NCBI GenBank assembly: GCA_026389955.1
Contig: JAPLGY010000380.1
Location: 1 to 7,637 of the forward strand
DNA length: 7,637 bases
Direction of reading: 5' to 3'
Source of the DNA: Caldilinea sp.
Lineage (GTDB): Bacteria > Chloroflexota > Anaerolineae > Caldilineales > Caldilineaceae
Part shown: in pieces, positions 1 to 7,017 of the stretch
Layout: each line of letters starts with the position of its first letter
Numbering within the stretch: the first letter of the stretch is position 1
The notes under the pieces: generated by a model
Seen by the model: the letters and a program-made list of their open reading frames with translations, nothing else
Database searches by the model: none
What the model was told of the DNA's origin: nothing
Made by a program: the position numbers and the translations under genes

Positions 1-43
<43 letters not shown>

Positions 44-57
44 TCAGTTATGTATCT

Positions 58-86
58 ACTATAACACGTCGCTCCTGTCCGGTCAA
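58..86 (-). promoter_or_regulatory. Sigma70-type promoter for tRNA-fMet
   Basis: On the minus strand a TTGACC -35 box (86-81) is followed by a 17-base spacer and a TATAGT -10 box (63-58). The -10 box ends 14 bases before the tRNA 5' end at 43, which leaves room for a short leader. Spacing and both hexamers are close to consensus. The assignment rests on sequence only. Confidence 0.75.
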
Positions 87-376
87 ATCAAAAGAAGGGT
101 GGACGCATTTTATTGGCAAAGGAGAGAAAGGTGCTGCCCGAGAGGCCTCTGGCAGAGCGCCAAAATCGTAGATCTCCTGGGTCGGGTAGGCAAAATGGAC
201 GTCGGTGAGGGGCGCCGTTGGCTGGACCATCACCCACTCGACACCAGAGATTCGCAACAAAATAGACCGGAAGGACCGGCCGTTTTTGCCCCTTGATGGG
301 GGATGTGCCGGTTGTACAAAGCGTCTGACAGGGTCCCCTGCGGGTAGTTTTTCAGCCAATTTGTGTCTGCTGGCCT
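87..376. other. Intergenic gap between adenosyltransferase gene and tRNA promoter
   Basis: About 290 bases with no convincing gene. A frame is open on the minus strand down to base 48, but it runs out of the adenosyltransferase gene in another phase and crosses the tRNA promoter. The gap holds a candidate terminator near 256-287 and a short second hairpin (CCCC/GGGG arms around TTGAT) at about 290-302. I see no RNA gene, repeat or mobile element. Confidence 0.5.
256..287 (-). terminator. Candidate intrinsic terminator, possibly bidirectional, at the end of the B12 operon
   Basis: Bases 265-281 form an inverted repeat: six-base arms GGCCGG and CCGGTC on the minus strand (one G-U pair) around a 5-base loop. 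On the minus strand the hairpin is followed by TATTTTGTT (264-256), an interrupted U-tract. On the plus strand it is followed by TTTTT (283-287). It lies about 95 bases after the adenosyltransferase stop codon and before the tRNA promoter, where an operon terminator would be expected. The stem is short and the U-tract imperfect, so this is tentative. Confidence 0.45.
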
Positions 377-940
377 CTACAGGCCGGGTTTCCAGAGCGG
401 TTCTGGCACGTCCTGCATCCGATTTTCGTAGCGGGCCATGACAAAGAGGGCGTCCGACAGCCGGTTGAGATAGGCGATGGTATGGGGGCCGACCGGTTCG
501 CTGCGTGCCAGCGCGGAAACATCTCGTTCGGCGCGGCGGCAAACTGTGCGTGCCACATGCAGCTGGGCGGCTCCCAGCGCTCCGCCGGGCAGGATGAAGT
601 TCTCCAGGGGCCCGACGACTGCTGTCATCTCATCGAGCAAGGTTTCCAGCCGTGCAATGTGCCGTTCCTCGATCTGTGGCAGTTTGTAGCGTGCCTTGTC
701 TTCTTCAAGAAAGGCCAGATCCGAGCCGAGGTCGAAGAGCTCGTTCTGGATTTCGGGCAGCACGGCTGCCAGCCGTTCGCACACTCCTGCGGCCAGTGCC
801 ACGCCGATCTGCGAGTTGAGTTCGTCGACGGTTCCATAGGCGTTCACGCGCAGGTGTTCTTTGGGAACCAGCTGCCCGCCGCCCAGCGAGGTCTGGCCTT
901 GATCGCCTTTTTTGGTGTAAATTTTGGTCAGTCTTGGCAT
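377..940 (-). CDS. pduO: PduO-type ATP:cob(I)alamin adenosyltransferase
   Basis: A protein of 187 aa, normal length for the single-domain PduO/MMAB family. These cytoplasmic enzymes transfer the 5'-deoxyadenosyl group of ATP to cob(I)alamin to make adenosylcobalamin. Family motifs appear in order: the ATP-binding [14 protein letters not shown] near the N-terminus (9-22), VDELNSQIG (38-46), FILPGG (115-120), the basic helix [12 protein letters not shown] (128-139) with the Arg/Arg/Glu residues typical of the active site, and [13 protein letters not shown] (158-170). The start ATG overlaps the end of the ATPase gene by 13 bases, so the two are probably translationally coupled. It is the last gene of the riboswitch-led operon, so the imported corrinoid would be converted to coenzyme form. 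The family call is firm. The exact corrinoid substrate (cobalamin or precursor) is not decided by sequence. Confidence 0.95.
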   Translation of the reverse strand: MPRLTKIYTKKGDQGQTSLGGGQLVPKEHLRVNAYGTVDELNSQIGVALAAGVCERLAAVLPEIQNELFDLGSDLAFLEEDKARYKLPQIEERHIARLETLLDEMTAVVGPLENFILPGGALGAAQLHVARTVCRRAERDVSALARSEPVGPHTIAYLNRLSDALFVMARYENRMQDVPEPLWKPGL

Positions 941-2574
941 TGGAGTGCTCCTGTCACATCTTTGGCTGTCAGCCAGCCGGTTTCTGGAAAAAGTCTTGCA
1001 ATTTGTGGGGCAAAGAGTGGGGAAGTTGCCAGCACTTCTGTGGGAGGGCCTTCGGCGATGATTTCACCTTGGCTCATCAAAATGACCCGGTCGGCGATGA
1101 CTGCGGCCAGCTCCACGTCGTGGGTCACGACCAGGATGGCTGTGCCGTCGTCGCGCCAGCCTCGCAGCAGCTGTTCCAACGCCATTTTGGCTTGGTAGTC
1201 CAGCCCGCGTGTCGGCTCATCCAGCAGCAGCGTGGCAGGTTGGGTCACGGTCACCGCAGCCAGGGCGACCCGCTGTCGTTCGCCGACGCTGAGGTCGCGC
1301 GGGTAGGCTGCGGTTTTGTCGGCCAACCCCAGGCGTGCCAGCAGCTGGCTGGGAAAATTTTCCTGCTGAAGGTCTTCGGATCCCTGGTGGTTGTGCAGCG
1401 TGACGAGAAGTTCGTCCTGCACGCTTTCTGCAAAGAGCAGGGTGTTCGGGTCCTGGGGAAGATAGCCGACCTGGCGGCAGATCTCGGCCACTGTGCGGCC
1501 TGTGTTGGGATGGCCGCCGATGGAGACGTCTCCTGCGTAGGGGCGCAGCAGCCCGACCAGCGTGCGCAGCAGCGTGGTTTTGCCTGCGCCGTTGCGTCCC
1601 ATCAACACGACGATCTCGCCAGGCCACAGCGACAGATCGACTCCCCGCAGAATTTCCTGTCGGCGATAGCGGACCCGCAGCCCGCGTGCCTGCAGGGTCG
1701 GTTCGCCTGGGGGCTGCCGCTGCACCGAAGGCAGCGGCAGCGCTGCGCCCGCCTGTCGCTGTGCTGCCAGCCACGGGCGGCTGAAGCGCAGCCCCTCTTT
1801 GACCGTCAAAGGCAGCGGCTGCCAGCCCAGCGCCTTGCCCACGGCCACCAGGGGCGGCACCAGCTTGACTGCCTGCATCGCCGTCAGGGTGTCGGCGTAC
1901 AGGACCGTTCCATCGTCCGCTGCTGCCGGCAGGTAGATCACGCTGTCGACGAAGGGCAGCACCCGCTCCAGCCGTTGTTCGGCCAAAATGATGGTCAGCC
2001 CCAGGTCGTGGTTGAGCCGCACCAGTGCGTTGAGAACGTCCTCGGCGGATTTTGGGTCAAGCTGTGAGGTCGGTTCGTCCAGCACCAGAAGTTTGGGGCG
2101 CAAGGCCAGGGCCGCCGCAATCGCGACCCGCTGGCGTTCGCCCCCAGAGAGCTGTTGGAGCGGACGGTCACGCAGGGGGGTCAAGCCGAGCAGATCGAGG
2201 GTTTCCTCGACCCGCACCCGCATGGCCTGGGGGGGCATGGCCGCATTTTCCAATGCAAATGCGATTTCGTCCTCGACCCGGTCGGTGACAAACTGGGCTT
2301 CTGGGTCCTGAAAGACAAATCCGACGTGCTGGCTCAGCAGCCGTGGGGTGGCAGCCACGGGGTCCAGCCCTGCCACGCGCACCCTGCCGCTGAGCACGCC
2401 TCCGCTGAAATGAGGGACCAGCCCGTTGAGGCAGCGCAGCAGGGTAGATTTGCCGGCGCCGGAGGGCCCAATCAGCAGGATCAGCTGCCCATCGGGCAGT
2501 TCCAGCGAAATATCTTTCAGCGCAGGCTGTGTTGCTCCCGGGTAGCAGTAGGTCAGATGCTCCAGTTGAATCAT
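928..2574 (-). CDS. Fused double ECF transporter ATPase (EcfA-EcfA'), probable B12 importer
   Basis: A 548-aa protein with two complete ABC ATPase domains in one chain; the usual arrangement is two separate proteins of about 280 aa. Domain 1: Walker [10 protein letters not shown] (36-44), Q-loop Gln89, signature LSGGE (142-146), Walker B ending in DE (166-167). Domain 2: Walker [10 protein letters not shown] (326-334), Q-loop Gln374, signature LSVGE (428-432), Walker B ending in DE (452-453), and switch His485 in the THD context. Domain 1 has Gln200 (codon CAA at 1975-1977) where the switch histidine is expected. The domain 2 signature has Val in place of the second Gly. Both deviations would fall in the same composite ATP site. 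The protein would power the S/EcfT membrane complex from the cytoplasmic face. The ATG lies 13 bases after the ecfT stop codon, with a weak TGGAG ribosome binding site. B12 specificity is inferred from the operon. Confidence 0.93.
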   Translation of the reverse strand: MIQLEHLTYCYPGATQPALKDISLELPDGQLILLIGPSGAGKSTLLRCLNGLVPHFSGGVLSGRVRVAGLDPVAATPRLLSQHVGFVFQDPEAQFVTDRVEDEIAFALENAAMPPQAMRVRVEETLDLLGLTPLRDRPLQQLSGGERQRVAIAAALALRPKLLVLDEPTSQLDPKSAEDVLNALVRLNHDLGLTIILAEQRLERVLPFVDSVIYLPAAADDGTVLYADTLTAMQAVKLVPPLVAVGKALGWQPLPLTVKEGLRFSRPWLAAQRQAGAALPLPSVQRQPPGEPTLQARGLRVRYRRQEILRGVDLSLWPGEIVVLMGRNGAGKTTLLRTLVGLLRPYAGDVSIGGHPNTGRTVAEICRQVGYLPQDPNTLLFAESVQDELLVTLHNHQGSEDLQQENFPSQLLARLGLADKTAAYPRDLSVGERQRVALAAVTVTQPATLLLDEPTRGLDYQAKMALEQLLRGWRDDGTAILVVTHDVELAAVIADRVILMSQGEIIAEGPPTEVLATSPLFAPQIARLFPETGWLTAKDVTGALQCQD

Positions 2575-2587
2575 CGCGTCTCCAGGA

Positions 2588-3643
2588 TTAGACCAGGGCA
2601 GGGAACACCAGCCCTGCTGTCGCCAGCCCGATTCGCCAGTCCAGGGCCAGCCCGGTCAGGGTCGGATAGGGGGAATAGAAGAGGGTGCTTCGGTCAAAAA
2701 TTGGCAGCAGATAGGCACCTGCCGCCAACAGCGCACCTGCCAGCACGATCCAGTCTCGGCTCTGCCAGGGCTGGGGTCGATAGACGGTGTAGGGATGCTG
2801 GCGTCCAGCCCGCCACAGCCCGAACACGAGAGCGGCCCCGCCGCCCGCCATCGGCAGGAGCGTCCACCACATCGTTCCGGCGGACAGCTGCAACAGCCAG
2901 CCGACCACGAGGCTGGCAAAGCCGGCCAGTGCCAGCCCCTGTGCCCCCCGCGCGTGGGGAGCGCTAAGGCTGGCAAAACCGCGTGCCACCATTGCTTCCG
3001 CCAGCTGCAACGAACGTTCGATTCCCCCCTCCAACAGCGGCACGATCAGCGGCAGCCAGCTGCGTACCCCGCGCAGACGGTGCCCCCGCACAGCCTGTGC
3101 TTCTCGGATCTGTTGCAGCTGCAGCAGTGTAGTCGGGACAAAGGTCACTGCGATAGAAAGCACCACTGCGACTGGGTAGTAGGCGCGTGGGGTCAGGCGC
3201 AGCAGCGCCCGCACAGCCACAACCTGATGGAGAACGCTGAACCCCACGAGCAAAGTTGTCAGCGCCAGCCCGTTGAGGGCGCCGTAGGTCAGGGCCTCCA
3301 GCGTCCAGCCTCCTCCAAGCAGGGGAATCCAGCCTGGCAATGCAAACAGCTCGGTTGTCCCTGCACGCACTGTTGCCCAGTTGATCAGGGCGGTGCTTGC
3401 AAAGAGCAGCAGCGCCAGGTGCAGCGACGAAAACAGGCTTTGCTTTTCTGGTTCCTGGACGCACCGCCAGCGTACGGCCCCGATCGAGGCCAGCACCAGC
3501 AGCAGGTAGACTGGCTGTCGCGTCAGGGTTGCGATCGTCACCACCGCCGCAACCCATCCTGCCCAGCTGAGCGGCTGCAGCGGCTGTGATGCTTCGCGCG
3601 GTGTGGGAGGGAGGGAAGTTTCTGGGGGAAGCGGCATTGTCAT
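2588..3643 (-). CDS. ecfT: ECF transporter transmembrane coupling subunit EcfT
   Basis: A 351-aa integral membrane protein. EcfT links the two ATPase domains to the substrate-binding S component. The two cytoplasmic coupling-helix signatures of the family are visible: AVRG within EAQAVRGHR (181-189) and ARG within AEAMVARGF (215-223); these contact the ATPases. Hydrophobic segments lie near 28-55, 74-92, 118-145 and 155-172, before the coupling helices. A further hydrophobic block (about 236-351) contains roughly four more possible membrane segments, so the protein is longer than the typical 250-270 aa EcfT. The start ATG overlaps the S-component stop as ATGA, and GAGGG lies a few bases upstream. 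A second ATG two codons in (3637) is an alternative start. Neighbouring S and A genes make this a dedicated, single-substrate ECF system. Confidence 0.88.
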   Translation of the reverse strand: MTMPLPPETSLPPTPREASQPLQPLSWAGWVAAVVTIATLTRQPVYLLLVLASIGAVRWRCVQEPEKQSLFSSLHLALLLFASTALINWATVRAGTTELFALPGWIPLLGGGWTLEALTYGALNGLALTTLLVGFSVLHQVVAVRALLRLTPRAYYPVAVVLSIAVTFVPTTLLQLQQIREAQAVRGHRLRGVRSWLPLIVPLLEGGIERSLQLAEAMVARGFASLSAPHARGAQGLALAGFASLVVGWLLQLSAGTMWWTLLPMAGGGAALVFGLWRAGRQHPYTVYRPQPWQSRDWIVLAGALLAAGAYLLPIFDRSTLFYSPYPTLTGLALDWRIGLATAGLVFPALV

Positions 3644-4518
3644 CGTCCCTCGGCGGCGCTTGCCGGCTTGGGCAGCGCAGGATTTGGCTGGTAGACAAAC
3701 GCAAAGCGCCGTTGAAAGCGGCGCAGCACCCGTATGACGGCTGCACCCAGAAAAAAGACCAGCAGAAAATTGCCGAGCGCACGCATGAGATCCCAGCCCA
3801 GCGAGGTCACGACATAGAACACCAGATAGCGCTGCACTGCGTCACCCAGGCCGACCCCAGGCTGCCAGTGCATCTGGGCAGGTCCAACGGCAAAGGGCCA
3901 GAACCAGAGGTTCATAGTCGCTCCGAACAGCAGGCCCCAGTAGCCGCCAAAGAGGGCCAGCACCCAGACTTCAAGCTCTTTGTGGGCAGGGGTCCACGCG
4001 GTTCCTGCCTTTGGCCAGCAAGCCTGCAGCAGGCGGACGAGCGGCCGGCAGAGGGGGGCGCTCAGGCCGACCCAACCCGCTGTGAACATTTGGTAGGGCA
4101 GCCAGGGCCCGACCCCACCGGTGACCAGCGCAGAGGCCAACAAGGTCAGCGCCCCCAACAAAAAGCCGAGCCCGCCCCCAAACACATAGCCACCCAGCAC
4201 AATCAACAAAAAGATTGGACTGAACCCGCCGGGGCCGGGCAGCGCCACTTCGGCAAAACGCAAGGTCGCGTTGACAGCGACCAGCACCCCCAGCAGTGCA
4301 ATGGTCTGGGCGCTGACCGCCTGACGTTGGACTTCCAGCAGCAGCACGGCGAAGCAGATGCCCATCAAGACGGCCACCATCAGCGCGCTGTCGCCGGCGC
4401 GGGCCAGCGTCTGGTCGCTGCTCTGGGCCAGCTGGGGCAGCCAGAACGGATAGAGAAACGCTGCAACTCCGACCGCGCTGGTGAGCCCATAGGTGACGGC
4501 AGCCAGCCAGTTCTTCAT
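3640..4518 (-). CDS. ECF transporter S component, probable cobalamin/corrinoid binding subunit
   Basis: A 292-aa hydrophobic protein with about six or seven membrane segments (roughly 5-27, 44-62, 69-87, 99-132, 140-160, 183-210 and 230-265), followed by a basic, proline-rich cytoplasmic tail. Gly-rich stretches such as [20 protein letters not shown] (103-122), and the segment [15 protein letters not shown] (131-145), are typical of ECF S components. S components bind the substrate in the membrane and confer specificity. It is followed directly by ecfT and the fused ecfA. The start ATG overlaps the stop of the anchored DUF4430 gene as ATGA, which implies translational coupling. I chose this ATG although the frame is open further upstream, because upstream it runs antiparallel or out of frame through a well supported gene. 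A B12 substrate (CbrT-like role) is inferred from the riboswitch, the adenosyltransferase and the DUF4430 partners; sequence alone does not show the ligand. Confidence 0.85.
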   Translation of the reverse strand: MKNWLAAVTYGLTSAVGVAAFLYPFWLPQLAQSSDQTLARAGDSALMVAVLMGICFAVLLLEVQRQAVSAQTIALLGVLVAVNATLRFAEVALPGPGGFSPIFLLIVLGGYVFGGGLGFLLGALTLLASALVTGGVGPWLPYQMFTAGWVGLSAPLCRPLVRLLQACWPKAGTAWTPAHKELEVWVLALFGGYWGLLFGATMNLWFWPFAVGPAQMHWQPGVGLGDAVQRYLVFYVVTSLGWDLMRALGNFLLVFFLGAAVIRVLRRFQRRFAFVYQPNPALPKPASAAEGR

Positions 4519-5234
4519 GGCCGGCCTCGGCGCAGAAGGCGGCGCAGCCAGAGCATCCCCAGGGCACCGGCAGGGAGTGCCACCAACACGCTCAGCAGCA
4601 GAGCAAGCGCTGGTCCGGCTGTCAGCCCATTGGTCTGCCCATTGGTCTGCCCATTGGTCTGCTGCGGGCGTGTCTGTGCTGGCGTGGCCGCAGCAATGCG
4701 GGGCGACGTGGGGTGCGTCGGCGCTGGCGGATCGGCCGCCAGGCGGGCTGGAAGGGCTGTGTTTTGGGAGGGCTCTGGACAGATCTCGGCAAAAGAGATG
4801 GCTGGCGGGGGCTGGGCGCGATCGACGGTGCCGATCCCCCACCGCCAGCCGTCGACCTGGCCGTCCTGCACCTGGGTGCTGCCAGCGCCGGCGTTGCTGT
4901 AGACCCATTCGCCGTCCAGAAGCTGCCAGTACGACCAGTAAAGGCAGGGAGTGCCAGTACACTGACAAAAACAGGGTTGCTGGGGATAGGCGCAGCCCTC
5001 GCCGTCGATCTGGCAGAGGGTTGTCCCCATGCTGTTGGCTTCGATCGACAGATCCAGCCCACTGCGCGCCAACAACAGGTCCCCGCGAATGGATTCCTCT
5101 TGAAAGGAGACGCACCGGGTCACGACGCTGCCGTCTCCGTGTACAACGACCAGCCCGGCGTGGCTGCCGCTCTGTGCCCTGGCCGGCGCTGCTGCCAGCC
5201 CTCCAGCCAGCCCTCCAGCCAGCAGCGCAGACAA
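4515..5234 (-). CDS. Membrane-anchored DUF4430 (transcobalamin-like beta domain) protein
   Basis: 239 aa from the TTG given here. Order: a hydrophobic signal-like segment ending in APARA (about residue 20), a DUF4430-like domain (about 25-135), a Pro/Thr/Ala-rich linker with three QTNG repeats (192-203), one membrane helix (about 206-230) and a basic tail RRLLRRGRP. It should sit outside the membrane, tethered at its C-terminus. The domain matches that of the gene upstream: Cys74-x-I-x-G-x-G-Cys81, then CFC (88-90), an aromatic core (YWSYW) and DGWRWG (128-133). DUF4430 is the beta-domain fold of animal transcobalamin and intrinsic factor, and some members bind cobalamin; binding here is inferred. 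The frame contains no ATG or GTG. The TTG lacks a ribosome binding site and leaves the signal peptide without a basic N-terminus, so a CTG at 5327 behind AAGGAG is a serious alternative (it would add RSRKK). The stop overlaps the S-component start by 4 bases. Confidence 0.8.
   Translation of the reverse strand: MSALLAGGLAGGLAAAPARAQSGSHAGLVVVHGDGSVVTRCVSFQEESIRGDLLLARSGLDLSIEANSMGTTLCQIDGEGCAYPQQPCFCQCTGTPCLYWSYWQLLDGEWVYSNAGAGSTQVQDGQVDGWRWGIGTVDRAQPPPAISFAEICPEPSQNTALPARLAADPPAPTHPTSPRIAAATPAQTRPQQTNGQTNGQTNGLTAGPALALLLSVLVALPAGALGMLWLRRLLRRGRP
4626..4661 (-). repeat. Three perfect 12-bp tandem copies encoding QTNG
   Basis: The unit CCCATTGGTCTG (plus strand) occurs three times without mismatch at 4626, 4638 and 4650. 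It is in frame in the linker between the DUF4430 domain and the membrane anchor and encodes QTNG three times. Each added or lost unit changes the tether by four residues without a frameshift, so copy number may vary between strains. Confidence 0.95.
5197..5220 (-). repeat. Two 12-bp tandem copies in the signal-peptide region
   Basis: The plus-strand unit AGCCCTCCAGCC occurs twice, back to back. It encodes the repeated GGLA of the hydrophobic core of the signal segment of the anchored DUF4430 protein. Confidence 0.85.
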
Positions 5235-5313
5235 CAGGGCCGGCCAGAGTTTTTCGAGAAATTGGGGGAGGAGCTCCTGTGCCCCCTGGCGAGGCTGGCG
5301 GCTGTAGGTTTTT

Positions 5314-6726
5314 TTACGGCTGCGCAGAAATCGTCTCCTTGCCCAGCGTCTCCTTGCCCATCAAACGTGTGCGGCGGTCTGCGCAGGATTCCAGCGGTTG
5401 CACCACGAACGGGTAGGTCTGGCCCAGCAGTGCAGCCACAGCCTGGGCGGTGGTGAGCAGATTGCTGCCTGTACCAGGCTGCCATGCGAAGGCGCCGTCG
5501 GCCTGCTGCAGCCCGAGCAAAAATTGAAACGGGGTGCCGTCCGGTCTGGCCCAACGTTCTCCCTCCGGATCCTCGCCGGCTGCCAGCAGGGCCTGGATGG
5601 CATAGGCGGTCGAGTTGCCATCAGCTCCGTATTGAATTGTGCGCGGGTCGTAGACAAAGCCCCCCTCCGAGGTCTGCGCGCCAGCCAGGAAATCCAGGGC
5701 GGATGTGATCGAAGTGTACGCAGGGGATTCTCCGCCGGCGATCAACGCCTGAATCGCCAGAGAGGTCGTGTTGGTGTCGCTGCCGAAGTCGGCCTGCCAT
5801 TCCCACCCGCCGTCTTCGCGCTGTTGTGCACGCAAGGCTGTCAGTGTGCTGGCTGGAATCTCTTCTCCCAAAGCGGCGGCCCCCAAAATGCCCCAGACAG
5901 CGAACCCAGTGTCGGTGGTGTTTTGCTCGGCGGGTTCCTCTTTCCAAAAGGCGGGGGAGGCTGTGCGGGCTGTTTGGCAGAGGTCTGTGGCAGCTGTTGC
6001 GACAGCGACCTTGCCTGCAGCCGCTGCATTGGCGCGGCTGTAAGGACCTACCCGCAGCAGCCAGAAAGTTTCCAAGGATCGTCGGCCGTTGGCTGGCAGC
6101 CAGCTGGCGGGTTTTTCGGCGTTGGCACCCAGCGCAAGCATAACTTCCACTGCGGCACTGAAACTCTCGCCAAAACCGCCGGTGGCTGGCTCCTGCTGGG
6201 AATGGAGCCAGGTCAGCCCTTGTGCTGCCGCCAACGTACGGTCTGCAGGGGTCTGTTGACTCTCTGCCGCTCCCCATCGCCATCCCTCGACTGCCCCTGC
6301 TGCATGGATGGCAGAAGAGGCTGCTCCGACCGCATAAGGCTGCCAGGCGTTTTCTGTCCAAAAACTGTAGTTCCAGTACCGGCGATCGTCGCAGAAGCAC
6401 TCCTCGGCTGGGCAGCCGGTGCCCTGGATCGCGCAGACCACAGGCCCAAAACTGCTTTCGGCGACGGCCACAGCGAGCCCGGTGGCTTTGAGCAGAGCCA
6501 ACCCTGAGGTGGTCGAGGTTATGGGGACCTGGCGCACCAGGCTGCGCCGTTCATCGAGCTGGACGACGATCGTCGCACTCGGCAGGGTAGGGGTGTATTC
6601 GCTCTGTGCGGTCGCCGTCGGCACTTCGGCACGCAAAGGGGCAGCGGCAACCGTGGTTGGCATCCACACCCAGCCAGCGAACACTGCTATCCATCCCACA
6701 ACTCCCACACCAATCCAACGTTTCAT
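5314..6726 (-). CDS. Secreted DUF4430 plus alpha/alpha-barrel protein, predicted intrinsic-factor-like B12 capture protein
   Basis: A 470-aa protein. A signal peptide (basic MKR, hydrophobic core 5-21, likely cleavage after VAAA near 29) is followed by a DUF4430-like beta domain (about 50-155) and then a Gln-Gly-Gly-type helical repeat region (about 160-440) like prenyltransferase/squalene-cyclase barrels. Repeat landmarks are QREDGGWEW (302-310), [11 protein letters not shown] (318-328), TSEGGFVYD (352-360), [15 protein letters not shown] (371-385) and [11 protein letters not shown] (406-416). The beta domain has Cys98-x-I-x-G-x-G-Cys105, CFC (110-112) and EGWRWG (147-152), shared with the next gene. 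No DxDD catalytic motif is visible, so cyclase activity is unlikely. Animal intrinsic factor and transcobalamin combine the same two modules in the order barrel then beta; here the order is reversed. There is no lipobox or C-terminal anchor. ATG 6726 is chosen over an upstream start because AGGAGA lies 4 bases before it and the terminator occupies the upstream bases. First gene of the riboswitch operon; corrinoid binding is inferred. Confidence 0.85.
   Translation of the reverse strand: MKRWIGVGVVGWIAVFAGWVWMPTTVAAAPLRAEVPTATAQSEYTPTLPSATIVVQLDERRSLVRQVPITSTTSGLALLKATGLAVAVAESSFGPVVCAIQGTGCPAEECFCDDRRYWNYSFWTENAWQPYAVGAASSAIHAAGAVEGWRWGAAESQQTPADRTLAAAQGLTWLHSQQEPATGGFGESFSAAVEVMLALGANAEKPASWLPANGRRSLETFWLLRVGPYSRANAAAAGKVAVATAATDLCQTARTASPAFWKEEPAEQNTTDTGFAVWGILGAAALGEEIPASTLTALRAQQREDGGWEWQADFGSDTNTTSLAIQALIAGGESPAYTSITSALDFLAGAQTSEGGFVYDPRTIQYGADGNSTAYAIQALLAAGEDPEGERWARPDGTPFQFLLGLQQADGAFAWQPGTGSNLLTTAQAVAALLGQTYPFVVQPLESCADRRTRLMGKETLGKETISAQP
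5325..5340 (-). promoter_or_regulatory. Strong ribosome binding site with possible CTG start for the anchored DUF4430 gene
   Basis: AAGGAG (5340-5335, minus strand) is followed after 7 bases by CTG (5327-5325), in frame with the anchored DUF4430 gene. This is ideal spacing. A start here would overlap the preceding gene by 14 bases and add a 31-residue N-terminus rich in Arg/Lys before the hydrophobic signal core. An in-frame TGA shortly upstream (about 5362-5364) rules out any earlier start. CTG is a rare bacterial start codon, so this stays a hypothesis. Confidence 0.4.
5332..5361 (-). repeat. Imperfect 15-bp tandem duplication carrying two AAGGAG motifs
   Basis: The plus-strand unit CGTCTCCTTGCCCAG at 5332-5346 is repeated at 5347-5361 with 14 of 15 bases identical. 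In the first DUF4430 gene it encodes MGKET then LGKET near the C-terminus. It also duplicates the Shine-Dalgarno-like AAGGAG just upstream of the next gene. Confidence 0.9.
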
Positions 6727-6731
6727 AGCCT

Positions 6732-6736
6732 CTCCT
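6732..6736 (-). promoter_or_regulatory. Ribosome binding site of the first operon gene
   Basis: AGGAG on the minus strand, 5 bases before the ATG at 6726 and only a few bases after the U-tract of the riboswitch terminator. It fixes the start at 6726 and shows that read-through of the terminator exposes a good initiation site. Confidence 0.85.
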
Positions 6737-6740
6737 GTAG

Positions 6741-6775
6741 AAAAAAAACACCTTCTCGGCGGTACGAGAAGGTGT
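6741..6775 (-). terminator. Intrinsic terminator of the cobalamin riboswitch expression platform
   Basis: On the minus strand ACACCTTCTCG (6775-6765) and CGAGAAGGTGT (6758-6748) form a perfect 11-bp stem around the 6-base loop TACCGC. An unbroken T-run (6748-6741) follows. This is a textbook rho-independent terminator between the aptamer and the ribosome binding site, so the switch most likely acts by premature transcription termination when B12 is bound. By eye, the best candidate for an alternative pairing partner is AAGGTG in the aptamer 5' region (about 6953-6958), complementary to CACCTT of the terminator's first arm. That antiterminator is speculative. Confidence 0.93.
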
Positions 6776-6823
6776 CCATGATTCAAAAATCAACGGCACG
6801 CCCCATTCCGCGAGGGCTGACAC

Positions 6824-7000
6824 GTACATGCCTAGGGGGTCGACCTGACTTCCGGTCGCAAGGACCGGTCACAGTTGCGGGACAGTGCCGGACTTCCACC
6901 GGCTTCGCCAGACCCACCGCTTCAAAACATTTTTTCAAAGCGTTCTGTTCAGCACCTTTGGTTGAAGGCACTGCGCAGAGGTGGGCACCTATGCACAACG
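6824..7000 (-). promoter_or_regulatory. Cobalamin (B12) riboswitch aptamer
   Basis: The minus strand carries the conserved core of the cobalamin riboswitch family: GAAGCCGGTGGAAGTCCGG followed by CACTGTCCCGCAACTGTGA (about 6906-6869). A variable hairpin with perfect arms CCGGTC and GACCGG (6868-6852) comes next, then the B12-box-like GGAAGTCAGGTCGACC. The ends are closed by a long-range helix: GTGCATAGG (6996-6988) pairs with CCTAGGCAT (6836-6828), with one mismatch and a few flanking pairs. AGGTGC motifs follow in the 5' part. Known members repress B12 uptake and synthesis genes when adenosyl- or methylcobalamin binds. It sits between a promoter and an intrinsic terminator and precedes an entire B12 uptake and activation operon. 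The boundaries are approximate. Confidence 0.93.
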
Positions 7001-7017
7001 GTATTCAATTTGAACCC

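Noticed and set aside
48..542. Minus-strand open frame of 164 codons past the adenosyltransferase gene
   Set aside because: Its first half overlaps the adenosyltransferase gene in another phase, and its end crosses the tRNA-fMet promoter. The C-terminal half reads somewhat protein-like, but there is no good start with a ribosome binding site and no recognisable motif.
934..2067. Plus-strand open frame of 377 codons opposite the ATPase gene
   Set aside because: It is antisense to an unmistakable double ABC ATPase. Its composition is rich in Gln, Ala and Gly, as expected from reversed GC-rich codons, and no motif is seen.
4626..4661. CRISPR-like array from the three repeated units
   Set aside because: The 12-base units are directly adjacent with no spacers and lie in frame inside a coding linker, so this is a coding microsatellite.
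3586..4902. Plus-strand open frame of 438 codons opposite the S component and anchored DUF4430 gene
   Set aside because: Low-complexity Gln/Arg/Pro-rich translation with no start signal. The minus strand holds overlapping, coupled genes with clear membrane segments.
4519..5115. Upstream extension of the S-component frame, giving a 491-residue protein
   Set aside because: The extension is Arg/Pro/Ser-rich, reads through the DUF4430 gene in another phase, and would destroy the ATGA overlap that fits the rest of the operon.
5314..6726. Reading the barrel-domain protein as a squalene/terpene cyclase or prenyltransferase enzyme
   Set aside because: The repeats resemble the fold, but no DxDD-type catalytic motif is seen. 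The signal peptide, DUF4430 domain and riboswitch context favour a binding protein.
6551..6829. Short minus-strand frame beginning inside the riboswitch leader
   Set aside because: It spans the terminator hairpin and enters the first operon gene in another phase. The leader is fully explained as structured RNA.
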